DNA of 64,000 nucleotides from Myxococcales bacterium (lineage in GTDB: Bacteria; Myxococcota_A; Polyangia; Haliangiales; Haliangiaceae). A model generated the notes under the pieces. That model was not told the DNA's origin. It was given only the letters and a program-made list of their open reading frames with translations, and did no database searches. The stretch spans positions 1-64,000 of the forward strand of contig JAEUJY010000085.1 in NCBI GenBank assembly GCA_016794525.1, written 5' to 3'. Every line of letters begins with the position of its first letter. The stretch's first letter is position 1. Positions 24,171-33,130 of this stretch are shown here, piece by piece. The translations under genes were made by a program, and so were the position numbers.

Positions 24171-25251
24171 CCCCGTTGGCGGCGAGCCGCTGATACCACG
24201 GCAGCCCCCAGCGCCCCGGCTTGATCGTCAGCTCGATCAGGCGGGCCGCGTCGGCCGCGTGGCACAGCTCGCGCACGACCTCGATCTGCGCCGGCAGGCT
24301 GAAGCGATCCGGCGCCGGGCGGCCGTCGAGCCACAGGTGGTACGAGTAGCTCTTGCTGCCGCGCTTGCCGCGGTGCTCGCGCACCTCGCAATGGTCGATC
24401 ATCGCGGTGGCGGTCACCGCCGCGCCGTCGTCGAGCGCGCGGTTGGTGTCGCCGACCACCTGGATGCTGGTCACCGGCAGGCCCAGGGCGAGCACCACCG
24501 CGCTCTCGATCAGCACGCGGTGGCCGCGCGACGAGCCGCGCAGCACCAGCCAGGTGGCGCCGACCAGCGCGAGCAGGGCCCCGGTGGCGACCACCAGGCC
24601 GGTGGCGATCACCTGGCCGGGGTGGACGTGGACGTCCTCGCGGTGGATCACGACCTCGGCGAACGCGCCGATCGCGTAGCCGAGCATCGCCCACACGACG
24701 CCCTCGATCAGCAGCGCCTTCCACAGGAACGGATCGGCGAACCAGCGGCGCGGCGTGTGCTCGATCGGCGCGCTGGCGCGCTGCACCCGCAGCAGCGCGT
24801 CGAGCTGCGCGTCGGTGGGCGCGGTGCCCGCGAGCTTGTCGAGCCACACCGTCTGGCCGTCGTAGCGGACGGCGGTGGCGCCAGCGTCGAGCGCCGCCAG
24901 GACGGCGCCGCGCAGGTCGGGCGACGCCGCCACCAGCTCGGTGACCGCCGGGTGGTCGCAGGTCAGGTAGACGCGGTCGTCGAAGTCGACGTCGCCGGTC
25001 TGCAGCTCGTTGGCCGCGCCGATCCGCTTGAAGAAGCGGTCGAGCTTGCTCTCGGCGTGCATGCGGACCCAGGTCGGCGACGGCGCGGCCATGCCGATCG
25101 TCACCGCCGTGACCTTCTTCTTGTCGCGGTGCTCGCGCAGGTAGTACGCCTCGCCGAGGTGGTGGCCGTGGACCGCCGGCGGCGATCGCCGCCGCCACTG
25201 CCGCACCGCGAACCCGATCACCGCCAGCACGATCCGGATCAACAACCACAT
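24148..25251 (-). CDS. Predicted integral membrane protein, unknown family
   Basis: A 367-residue protein. One N-terminal hydrophobic segment (WLLIRIVLAVIGFAV) is followed by a ~150-residue cytoplasmic-looking region with a basic REHRDKKK patch. Three hydrophobic segments follow near residues 180-255, then a C-terminal soluble domain (ALDDGAAVTATAMIDHCEVREHRG, then SYSYHLWLDGRP). No diagnostic motif identified. It is convergent and slightly overlapping with the CDP-alcohol enzyme and divergent from the FMN reductase at 25308. Confidence 0.75.
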   Translation of the reverse strand: MWLLIRIVLAVIGFAVRQWRRRSPPAVHGHHLGEAYYLREHRDKKKVTAVTIGMAAPSPTWVRMHAESKLDRFFKRIGAANELQTGDVDFDDRVYLTCDHPAVTELVAASPDLRGAVLAALDAGATAVRYDGQTVWLDKLAGTAPTDAQLDALLRVQRASAPIEHTPRRWFADPFLWKALLIEGVVWAMLGYAIGAFAEVVIHREDVHVHPGQVIATGLVVATGALLALVGATWLVLRGSSRGHRVLIESAVVLALGLPVTSIQVVGDTNRALDDGAAVTATAMIDHCEVREHRGKRGSKSYSYHLWLDGRPAPDRFSLPAQIEVVRELCHAADAARLIELTIKPGRWGLPWYQRLAANGVTWEAPT

Positions 25252-25307
25252 CGTCGAAGCAGTCTAGTCGACTTTGGCCTTCACCCGCGGGGCGCTACGC
25301 TGCGCCC

Positions 25308-25865
25308 ATGATCAAGATCGCCATCATCGTCGGCAGCACCCGCCCCGGCCGCAAGGCGCCCGCGGTCGCGCAGTGGGTCTACGACGCCGCCAGCCAGCGC
25401 ACCGACGCGACCTTCGAGATCGTCGACCTGCTGGCGTTCGACCTGCCGCTCCTCGACGAGCCGATGCCGCCGGCGATGGGCAAGTACACCAAGCCGCACA
25501 CGATCGCGTGGTCGGAGAAGATCGCTGCGTTCGACGGCTACGTCTTCGTCACCCCCGAGTACAACCACGGCCCGTCGGGCGCGCTCAAGAACGCGATCGA
25601 CTTCCTGTACCGCGAGTGGAACAACAAGGCGGCGGGCTTCGTCGCCTACGGCAGCGCCGGCGGCACCCGCGCGGTCGAGCAGCTGCGGCTGATCATGGCC
25701 GAGCTGCAGATCGCCGACGTCCGCGGCCAGGTGGCGCTGTCGCTGTACACCGACTTCGAGAACTTCGCGACGTTCAAGCCGGCCCCGGTCCACGCCAAGC
25801 CGCTGGCGGCGATGCTCGATCAGGTCGTGGCCTGGGCCACCGCCCTCAAGCCGCTGCGCGGCTGA
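25308..25865 (+). CDS. NADPH-dependent FMN reductase
   Basis: A 185-residue flavoprotein of the FMN_red family: KIAIIVGSTRPGRKAPAVAQWV (FMN phosphate loop), FVTPEYNHGPSGALKNAIDFLY (flavin ring loop, very close to consensus) and AAGFVAYGSAGGTRAVEQLR. It reduces FMN, quinones or related substrates in the cytoplasm. A second, more distant flavodoxin-fold reductase lies at 490-1047. Convergent with menB (22 bp between stops). Confidence 0.93.
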   Translation: MIKIAIIVGSTRPGRKAPAVAQWVYDAASQRTDATFEIVDLLAFDLPLLDEPMPPAMGKYTKPHTIAWSEKIAAFDGYVFVTPEYNHGPSGALKNAIDFLYREWNNKAAGFVAYGSAGGTRAVEQLRLIMAELQIADVRGQVALSLYTDFENFATFKPAPVHAKPLAAMLDQVVAWATALKPLRG

Positions 25866-25886
25866 TCGCGCGCGGCCGTGCGCCGC

Positions 25887-26780
<894 letters not shown>

Positions 26781-26834
26781 GCCGTTCCTTACCACGGGCG
26801 CATCGGACGGCTGGCGCGTGCGACAGTGCGGGTG

Positions 26835-27290
26835 ATGCCGACCCTGGTCCCGGTCGCCCACGACGACCCGCGGCTCGATCGCCTGCTGCAGCTGTACATG
26901 CACGAGTGGAGCGCGCTGGTGCCGACGCCGATCGACGCCGACGCGCGCTACCGCTACCCCGACCTGCCGGCGTGGGGCGATCGCGACGATCACGCGGCGT
27001 ACCTGATCGTCGCCGACGCGGCACCGCAGGGCTTCGCGCTGATCGCCCGCGACGCGGCGGGGACCTGGCACGTCGAGGAGTTCTTCGTGATCGCCGGCGC
27101 GCGGCGGCGCGGGCTGGGCGACCGCGCGGCGCAGGCGCTGTTCGCGGCGCACCCCGGCGGGTGGACGTGGACCGTGCGCCCCGAGAACCCGGCGGCGCTG
27201 GCGTTCTGGCGGCGGGTGGCGCCGACGGCCACCGTGACGCCCGAGCCCGGCGACGACGGCATCGTCCGCACCCGCATGAGGCTGGGGTGA
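26835..27290 (+). CDS. GNAT-family acetyltransferase
   Basis: A 151-residue protein with GNAT pattern: VEEFFVIAGARRRGLGDRAAQALFAAHPG (acetyl-CoA-binding R/Q-x-x-G-x-G/A region) and WTVRPENPAALAFWRRV (motif B). The N-terminal half (LDRLLQLYMHEWSALVP) resembles N-terminal parts of small-molecule acetyltransferases. Substrate unknown. Its stop overlaps the GTG of the next small gene. It is divergent from menB with a 54-bp gap. Confidence 0.88.
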   Translation: MPTLVPVAHDDPRLDRLLQLYMHEWSALVPTPIDADARYRYPDLPAWGDRDDHAAYLIVADAAPQGFALIARDAAGTWHVEEFFVIAGARRRGLGDRAAQALFAAHPGGWTWTVRPENPAALAFWRRVAPTATVTPEPGDDGIVRTRMRLG

Positions 27291-27616
27291 GCGACGCGGC
27301 GCCGTGCGGCCACCCGCTGTGCGCGCTGGTCGGCGCCGGGTGCAGCCTGGCCGCCGGCGTGTCGCGCGGCTGCCGCGCCGGGCCGCGCCCCGATCGCGCG
27401 ATCGCGCCGGCGGTGATCGACGAGGTGCGCGGCTTGCTGACCGCGCTCGATCCGGCGCAGCCCGACGCCGCCCGGCGCGCCGCCGCGGCGCAGCTGGCCC
27501 GGCTGATCCGCCGCGAGGCGCGCGAGGACCGCAGCGTGCTGGTGCTGGCCGCCGACGGCGACCTCGAGCCGGCGCTGGCCGAGCGGCTGACCGCGCTGTG
27601 TCGCCGCGCGCGGTGA
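27287..27616 (+). CDS. Small hypothetical protein coupled to GNAT gene
   Basis: A 109-residue reading frame starting at GTG 27287, overlapping the GNAT stop (GTGA). The N-terminus has spaced cysteines (CGHPLCALVGAGC then GVSRGC). The rest is an Ala/Arg-rich helical segment (AAAAQLARLIRREAREDRSVLVLAADGD). Codon-position GC bias supports coding, but the family is unknown and the protein is short. The four Cys plus His could hold a metal; this is a guess. Confidence 0.5.
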   Translation: MSDAAPCGHPLCALVGAGCSLAAGVSRGCRAGPRPDRAIAPAVIDEVRGLLTALDPAQPDAARRAAAAQLARLIRREAREDRSVLVLAADGDLEPALAERLTALCRRAR

Positions 27617-27622
27617 CGCGGT

Positions 27623-28393
27623 TCAGCCCGCGCCGGTGGCCGCGCGCACGCGGGCGTCGACCTGCGCCAGCCAGCCCGGCAGCTCGTCGTCGCCGAGGCG
27701 GGTGATCGTGATCGTGTCCTCGCTGCCGCCGGCCAGGTACTCGTAGTCGCCCTTCCAGTGGTAGTGCGTCGCGCACACGCCGCACCGCTTGATGCACCAG
27801 TCGCGCGAGCCGACGCTGTCGCCGAAGTGCGGCGCGCCGAGGATCTCGAGGTACCGATCGGCGACCTGGTACGCGTCGGTCGGCAGCTCGCCGGCCTGCC
27901 ACTGCGCGAAGGAGTGGGCGGCGATCCCGTTGCACACCGGGCAGGTGGTCCACGCGGGCGCGCCGGGCTCGGCCGCGCGGCGCGCCGCCAGCGCCGCGGT
28001 GATCTCGGCCTGCGCCGCGCAGCCTGCGCGCAGCGCGGCGGCGATCCGCGCCTGGTCCGGCGCCCGGACGGGGACCGGGCCGCGCCGCGGCGACGCGAGC
28101 TCGTCGAACAGCCAGGCCGCGGCGTCGAGCGCCAGGCGCGGCGTCGCGCCGCGGTACGCCGTCAGGAACTCGCGCGGCGTGAGGCCGGACTGCAGCCGGC
28201 CGTCGAGCGAGGCCCGCCACACCAGGCAGCCGACGCCGACCAGCAGCGGCTGGTCGAGCGTCACCGCGCACATCGGCACCCGGGAGCCCCAGGTGGCGAC
28301 GTCGCGCCCGAGCGCTCCGAGCACCTCGAGCAGGCGGTACGCGTCGGGCAGCGCCACGGTGGCGGCGGCGTCGCGCGCGTGGGCGTCGTCCAT
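27623..28393 (-). CDS. Hypothetical protein with Cys-pair (zinc-type) motifs
   Basis: A 256-residue cytoplasmic protein. The central part contains TTCPVCNGIAAHSFAQW and, about 50 residues later, CIKRCGVCATHYHWKGDYEYLAGG. These are CxxC and CxxxCxxC groups suggesting zinc binding. The N-terminal half is helical and has no recognisable fold. ATG 28393 (MDDAHARDAA) is preferred to an upstream ATG because the intervening residues are not conserved-looking. It converges on the small gene at 27287 (6 bp gap). Confidence 0.72.
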   Translation of the reverse strand: MDDAHARDAAATVALPDAYRLLEVLGALGRDVATWGSRVPMCAVTLDQPLLVGVGCLVWRASLDGRLQSGLTPREFLTAYRGATPRLALDAAAWLFDELASPRRGPVPVRAPDQARIAAALRAGCAAQAEITAALAARRAAEPGAPAWTTCPVCNGIAAHSFAQWQAGELPTDAYQVADRYLEILGAPHFGDSVGSRDWCIKRCGVCATHYHWKGDYEYLAGGSEDTITITRLGDDELPGWLAQVDARVRAATGAG

Positions 28394-28439
28394 CGAGCGA
28401 TCGTAGCGCAGCCACCCGCCGGCGATCACGCCCACCGGG

Positions 28440-29672
28440 TCACGCCACCGCGCCGACCGCGCGCAGCGCCGCGTGCAGCGCGGCCCAGCGATCCTCGAGG
28501 TCGCCGGTGATGCCGATCGACATCCGCACCAACCCTGGGCCGATGCCGGCTGCGGCCAGCGCCTCGTCGGTGAGCTCGCTCGACGTCGAGCTGGCGGACG
28601 CCGACATCAGCGTCTCGGCGTAGCCCAGGCTCACCGCCATGAAGCCGAAGCGGTGCTGGTTCTGGAGCAGGTCCATGAAGCGGTTGGCGCGCTCGCGGCT
28701 GCCGAGATCGATCGTGCACAGCCCGCCGAAGCCCTGGCCCGGGTTGAGCTGGCGCTTCATCAGCGCGTGCTGCGGGTGCGCCGGCAGGCCGGGGTAGGTG
28801 ACCGCGGCGCCGAGCTCGGCCATCCGCGCGCACAGGATCATCGCGCGCCGCGAGTGCTCGGCGATCCGCAGCGGCAGGTGCGGCAGGCGCATCGACACCT
28901 CGAACGCCGAGCGGGCGTCCATCGTCGGTCCCAGCAGCATCAGCGTGCCGGTGTGCAGATCCATCAGCTGCCCGACGAACGCCGCCGAGCCCAGCACCGC
29001 GCCGGCGATCAGATCGGACGCGCCGTTGACGAACTTGGTCAGGCTGTGGACGACGACGTCGGCGCCGTGCAAGGCCGGCGTGATCATCACCGGGCAGAAG
29101 GTGTTGTCGACGACCAGCGCCGCGCCGTGGCGGTGGGCGATGGCGGCCAGGGCCGCCAGATCCGCGACCTCGAGCGTCGGGTTCGACAGCGTCTCGGTGA
29201 ACAGCACCTTGGTGCGCGGGGTGAACGCGGCCTCGACGGCGGCCAGGTCGGTGATCGGCACGAACGTCGTGCGGATCGCGGTCTTGGCCGGGAACAGCTC
29301 GGCGAACAGCGCGTGGCTGCCGCCGTAGATCGCGCGCGACGCGACGATGTGATCGCCGGTGTCGCACAGCTGCAGGACCGCGGCGGCGACCGCGGCGATG
29401 CCCGACGCGCAGCAGTAGCCGCTCTCGGTGGCCTCGAGCGCGGCCAGCTCCCGCCCCAGCGTGTAGACGGTCGGGTTGAAGTGGCGGCCGTAGAGGAAGC
29501 AGCCGTCGCGGTCGGGCGTGCGCCGGCCGGCGAAGATCTCCGGCATCGTGCCGGGCTCGAGCACGGTGAACGTGGTCGAGGCCTCGATGCTCATGTTGAC
29601 CCCGCCGTGCTCGCCGAACTCGTGCTTGGCGGCGGCCAGGGCGCGAACCGGATCAAAGGTGGTAGCGCTCAT
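28440..29672 (-). CDS. Cys/Met metabolism PLP-dependent enzyme (gamma-lyase/synthase family)
   Basis: A 410-residue enzyme of the cystathionine-gamma-synthase/methionine-gamma-lyase family. Seen: FLYGRHFNPTVYTLGRELAALE, ASGIAAVAAAVLQL, IYGGSHALFAELFP, VVDNTFCPVM and the PLP-lysine motif HSLTKFVNGASDL. The residue after YG that is Cys in true methionine gamma-lyases is Gly here. O-acyl-homoserine sulfhydrylase or cystathionine lyase chemistry is therefore at least as likely. It is divergent from an Lrp/AsnC regulator 25 bp away, with an AT-rich palindrome between, a layout like mdeA-mdeR, so it is probably amino-acid-regulated. Confidence 0.9.
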   Translation of the reverse strand: MSATTFDPVRALAAAKHEFGEHGGVNMSIEASTTFTVLEPGTMPEIFAGRRTPDRDGCFLYGRHFNPTVYTLGRELAALEATESGYCCASGIAAVAAAVLQLCDTGDHIVASRAIYGGSHALFAELFPAKTAIRTTFVPITDLAAVEAAFTPRTKVLFTETLSNPTLEVADLAALAAIAHRHGAALVVDNTFCPVMITPALHGADVVVHSLTKFVNGASDLIAGAVLGSAAFVGQLMDLHTGTLMLLGPTMDARSAFEVSMRLPHLPLRIAEHSRRAMILCARMAELGAAVTYPGLPAHPQHALMKRQLNPGQGFGGLCTIDLGSRERANRFMDLLQNQHRFGFMAVSLGYAETLMSASASSTSSELTDEALAAAGIGPGLVRMSIGITGDLEDRWAALHAALRAVGAVA

Positions 29673-29673
29673 A

Positions 29674-29687
29674 CCTATCCATATAGG
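29674..29687. promoter_or_regulatory. CCTAT-N4-ATAGG operator between PLP enzyme and Lrp/AsnC gene
   Basis: CCTATCCATATAGG is a 5-bp inverted repeat with a 4-bp centre, AT-rich against very GC-rich surroundings. It lies 2-15 bp upstream of the PLP-enzyme start (29672) and 10-23 bp upstream of the regulator start (29697). Position and symmetry suit binding by the adjacent Lrp/AsnC protein. The tiny gap implies very short or leaderless transcripts. Confidence 0.6.
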
Positions 29688-29696
29688 ATGCGGCGC

Positions 29697-30257
29697 ATGG
29701 CGAAGGAATCGAACAGAATGCGGAAGGAGCCGGCGCGGCAGCCCCTGGACCGCATCGATCGCGCCCTGGTGGCCGCGGTGCAGCAGGATGTTCGGCGATC
29801 CAACAAGGAGCTGGCCGCGCGGGTCGGGCTGTCGCCGTCGGCGTGCCTCGAGCGGATGCGGCGGCTGCGCGCCCGCGGCGTGATCCGCGGCGCCTGGGCC
29901 GAGGTCGACCCGCGCGCGCTCGGCATCGACCTCGAGGCGATGATCGCGGTGACGCTGCGCCAGCACGTCCGCGACGACGTCGAGTCGTTCCGCGCCCACG
30001 CGCTGGCCTTGCCCGAGGTGGTCGCGGTGCACCACGTCGCCGGCCAGGTCGACTTCCTGGTCCAGGTCGCGGTGCGCGACAGCCGCCACCTGCGCGACCT
30101 GGCGCTCGACGAGTTCAGCGCCCGCGCCGAGGTGGCGCGCATCGAGACCTCGATCATCTTCGCCACCACCTGGTCGCCGCGGTTGCCCGACTACCTCGAC
30201 CCGCCGCCGACCGCCGCGCCCCCGCCGCGCCGCCGTCGCCGCACGCTGCCGGCCTGA
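29697..30257 (+). CDS. Lrp/AsnC-family transcriptional regulator
   Basis: A 186-residue regulator. The N-terminal winged helix-turn-helix is RIDRALVAAVQQDVRRSNKELAARVGLSPSACLERMRRLRARGVIRG, the signature of the family. The C-terminal RAM ligand domain includes AMIAVTLRQHV, ALPEVVAVHHVAGQVDFLVQVAVRD and IETSIIFATTW. A Pro/Arg tail (PPPRRRRRTLPA) is unusual. Starts at 29688, 29697 and 29718 are all in frame; 29697 was chosen as intermediate. It probably senses an amino acid and controls the divergent PLP enzyme and itself. Confidence 0.92.
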   Translation: MAKESNRMRKEPARQPLDRIDRALVAAVQQDVRRSNKELAARVGLSPSACLERMRRLRARGVIRGAWAEVDPRALGIDLEAMIAVTLRQHVRDDVESFRAHALALPEVVAVHHVAGQVDFLVQVAVRDSRHLRDLALDEFSARAEVARIETSIIFATTWSPRLPDYLDPPPTAAPPPRRRRRTLPA

Positions 30258-30383
30258 GCGCGTGCGCGGCCGATCGCGTCGGCGTGACCACCGGGTCGAC
30301 GGCGCGCGACGGGTGTCGTGAGCCAGGCACGATTCGCGACAAGAACGTACGACTATTCTCCGGCGGCGCGCGGTTCTCTGGGC

Positions 30384-30815
30384 ATGTCGCCGCGCGCGCG
30401 TGCCGTCGTCATGATCGTCACCGTGGGGGGACTCGTCGCGATCGGCGTCTGGTGGGCGGGGCGGATGATCATCGACAGCGCGGTGCCGGACGCGTACGTG
30501 CAGCGTCGGTTCCCCGATCGGCCGTGGGTGTATCCGACGCGGGGTGTCACCGTGTCGATCGCGCTGCTCGCGCTCGAGTGTCTCGCGGCGGCGGTCGTGG
30601 TCGCGTGCGCGCGCGATCGCGTCCGGCGGTGGGCGCGGGTGGGCACCGGGTTCATCGCGTTGGGGATGGGCTGCGCGGTCGTGGCGATGCACGGCCCCGT
30701 GCACGTCACCTATCACATGGTGTGGTGCGGGTTCGCGGCGCTGTGGTCGTTCGCGGCGGGTGGGCTGGAAGCCGCGGCGCGCCGGCTCACCCGAGCGCGC
30801 TCCCCGCGGCCCTGA
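30384..30815 (+). CDS. Small membrane protein with three hydrophobic segments
   Basis: A 143-residue protein with hydrophobic segments near residues 7-25 (VVMIVTVGGLVAIGVWWAG), 55-75 (SIALLALECLAAAVVVACA) and 90-120 (GFIALGMGCAVVAMHG). A Cys/His-containing third region and a basic C-terminus follow. ATG 30384 gives a positive-inside start; an upstream GTG at 30318 would add 22 residues. No family recognised. Confidence 0.65.
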   Translation: MSPRARAVVMIVTVGGLVAIGVWWAGRMIIDSAVPDAYVQRRFPDRPWVYPTRGVTVSIALLALECLAAAVVVACARDRVRRWARVGTGFIALGMGCAVVAMHGPVHVTYHMVWCGFAALWSFAAGGLEAAARRLTRARSPRP

Positions 30816-30897
30816 CGCCGCTGGCGAAGATCGGACACCGTGCCGACGCGCGTTCGCGGGCTTGGCCTTGGTCCCGGCGTTGCAGTCGATCGCGGCG

Positions 30898-32220
30898 ATG
30901 CGTCGCCTCGCGCTCGTCGCCCTGACCGCCGCGGCCTGCACCCAGCACGCCGACGGATCGTGCGTGTGGGTGCCGGGCGACGACGGCACCTGCGGCGGGC
31001 GCGGCGGCGGTGGCTCGGTCGATCCGCCGCCGCCGCACGTCAGCTTTCGCCCGCTGGCCCTCGGCGGTGGGCAGGCGTTCGTGGCGCGCTACGACGACGA
31101 CGGCGCGGCGCTGCTGGCGGCGCCGATCGACGACCGCGGCCTGCCGACCGCGGCGCTGGCCCCGGCCGGGTTCACGCCGCGCGGCGACCTGGCGCTGTGG
31201 CCCGGGCCGGACGGCGCGACGCTGGCGACGATGGCCGAGTACCACGGCGTGCGCGACCCCTACGGCGTGCAGGTGGGGTTGCTCGACGGCGTCGGGCTGC
31301 GGTGGCGCGCGTCGCTGACCGCGGGCATCCCCTACCAGGTCGAGGCGGTCTTCGACGGCGAGGCGTGGGTGGTCGCGTGGTCCGAGTTCGCGTTCGCCGA
31401 GGAGCGGTACCGGCTGCAGGTCGCGCGGGTGTTCGCCGACGGCACCGTCGGCGCGGCGATCGAGCCCGCGGTGATCAGCGGCGACGATCAGAACGGCGCG
31501 TTCGCGCTCGCGACCGACGGCGCCGGCGGCGTGCTGTTCACCTGGGGCGTGCGCATCGGCTGGCGGTTCAACCCCGGCGTGCCGCTCGAGCGGCGCGCGG
31601 TGTGGCTGCAGGACGGCGCGCCGGTCGGCGGCGCGTGGGTGTACGCCGCCGACGACCGCGAGGCCGACGCCTGCCTGGGCGCCGACGCCGCGCTGGTGGC
31701 GACCGCCGATGGCTTCCACCTGATCGCGACCCGGCGCCACTGCGCGTACTCGCCCGAGCCACCCACGCTGGTCGACCTGCGCATCGATCCGGTGGCGCGC
31801 GCCGCGGTCGAGGCGCCGTCGCCGTTGCCGCTCGACGCGGTGCCGCCGTGGTGGGTCCCCGGCCCGGGCGGCTTCGTCGCGTACGACGCCTACCACGCGT
31901 GGCTGGTCGACGCGGCGCTGGCCACCGCCGTCGCGGCGCCCACCCCGCCGAGCGCCGAGCTGGCCGCGGTCGCCGCCACCGCCACCGGCTTCGCCGCGGC
32001 GCTGATCGTCCGCGCCGGCGAGCAGCCCCGCGTCGACCTGCAGCCGCTGGATCCGCCGCCGGCGACGCCCGCGGCGGTCACGATCGCCACCGACTACGAC
32101 CTGCCTGCCGAGGGCGGCTGCGCCGTCGGTGGCGGCGCGGCGGGCCTGGCCCCCGTGCTCGCGGCGCTGCTGCGAACCCGTCGGCGCCGTCGCGTCGCGG
32201 TGCCGCAGCGCGGTCGCTAG
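30898..32220 (+). CDS. Lipoprotein-like surface protein with MYXO-CTERM-like tail
   Basis: A 440-residue exported protein. The N-terminus MRRLALVALTAAAC has a lipobox-like end. A Gly/Pro linker is followed by a ~380-residue domain of repeated strands (AFVARYDDDGAALLAAPIDDRG, EAVFDGEAWVVAWSEF) that resembles a beta-propeller. The C-terminus (GGCAVGGGAAGLAPVLAALL then RTRRRRR) has the plan of MYXO-CTERM sorting signals: Cys, hydrophobic helix, Arg cluster. Such tails are known in Myxococcota surface proteins. Having both an N-terminal lipobox-type Cys and a C-terminal sorting tail is unusual; perhaps only one is used. Confidence 0.78.
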   Translation: MRRLALVALTAAACTQHADGSCVWVPGDDGTCGGRGGGGSVDPPPPHVSFRPLALGGGQAFVARYDDDGAALLAAPIDDRGLPTAALAPAGFTPRGDLALWPGPDGATLATMAEYHGVRDPYGVQVGLLDGVGLRWRASLTAGIPYQVEAVFDGEAWVVAWSEFAFAEERYRLQVARVFADGTVGAAIEPAVISGDDQNGAFALATDGAGGVLFTWGVRIGWRFNPGVPLERRAVWLQDGAPVGGAWVYAADDREADACLGADAALVATADGFHLIATRRHCAYSPEPPTLVDLRIDPVARAAVEAPSPLPLDAVPPWWVPGPGGFVAYDAYHAWLVDAALATAVAAPTPPSAELAAVAATATGFAAALIVRAGEQPRVDLQPLDPPPATPAAVTIATDYDLPAEGGCAVGGGAAGLAPVLAALLRTRRRRRVAVPQRGR

Positions 32221-32255
32221 GCGGCCGCGGGGGCGGGTGCTAGCGTCCCCGCGCC

Positions 32256-33122
32256 ATGGCCGCCCGTCTCTCAGGTCGTCTCGTCGTCGCCGTCGTCCTC
32301 ACGATCGGCGTCGGCGTCGGTGCGCTCGGCTCGTGGTGGATGGTCCGCGCGCGGCCGGTGCCCGGCGACTTCATCGACGCGGTCGCGACCCCCGACGGCG
32401 GCGCGGTGGTGATCCGCCACGAGCGCGGCAGCAAGAACGACTTCGTCGACGTCTACGGGCGCGATCGCCTGCGCTGGCGCGCGCTGATCCCGCGCTACGC
32501 CGGCGCGGTCGGGACGCCGGCGGTGGCCGCCACCAGCAAGGTGGTGACGGTGCGGGTCGTGCGCGACGGCCACCCCAACGTCTTCGCGTTCGACATCGAG
32601 CACGGCAGCAAGCTGGCGTCGTTCGACCTGGCCGAGGGCGAGCCGGCCGATCCCGCCGCGTACACCAAGCCCGGGCTGGCCACGGTGATGGCCGGCGCGT
32701 GGTCGGTCGAGGTGCTGGCGCGCCCCGACGGCAGCGCCCGGCTCTACACGATGGCGCTCGACGAGCACCGCCTGGCGTGGAAGGCCGATCTGGCCAAGGC
32801 GCCGTCGGCGGTGTGGATCGGCCAGGGCGGCCAGGTCCGGGCGCAGGTCGACCAGGTCGTCTACGCGTGGGACCTCCTGACCGGCGAGGGCCAGCCGCCC
32901 AAGCGGCTCGACGCGCCCCACTCGACGCCCGGCGATCCGGCGCGGGTGATCGCCGAGGGCTTCGAGTTCAACGGTGGCGCGCGCGTCGTCGTGCCGGTGC
33001 CGCGCACCGCGGTGGCCCCGCAGCCGTACCACCTGGCCGGCGGCCGCGGCTGGATCGTCGAGCCCGACAAGCTGTCGATCGTCGACGGGCCGCTCGGCGT
33101 GACCCGCACGATCCCGCGCTGA
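32256..33122 (+). CDS. Membrane-anchored PQQ/WD-like propeller protein
   Basis: A 288-residue protein with one N-terminal transmembrane anchor (GRLVVAVVLTIGVGVGALGSWWMV). About 250 extracytoplasmic residues follow, with repeating strands such as DAVATPDGGAVVIRHERGS, VFAFDIEHGSKLASFDLAEGE and VYAWDLLTGEGQPP, a pattern of PQQ-like propeller blades. Around four blades are visible, fewer than a closed propeller. Role unknown. It is 35 bp after the preceding surface-protein gene and may be co-transcribed. Confidence 0.75.
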   Translation: MAARLSGRLVVAVVLTIGVGVGALGSWWMVRARPVPGDFIDAVATPDGGAVVIRHERGSKNDFVDVYGRDRLRWRALIPRYAGAVGTPAVAATSKVVTVRVVRDGHPNVFAFDIEHGSKLASFDLAEGEPADPAAYTKPGLATVMAGAWSVEVLARPDGSARLYTMALDEHRLAWKADLAKAPSAVWIGQGGQVRAQVDQVVYAWDLLTGEGQPPKRLDAPHSTPGDPARVIAEGFEFNGGARVVVPVPRTAVAPQPYHLAGGRGWIVEPDKLSIVDGPLGVTRTIPR

Positions 33123-33130
33123 TCAGCCGT

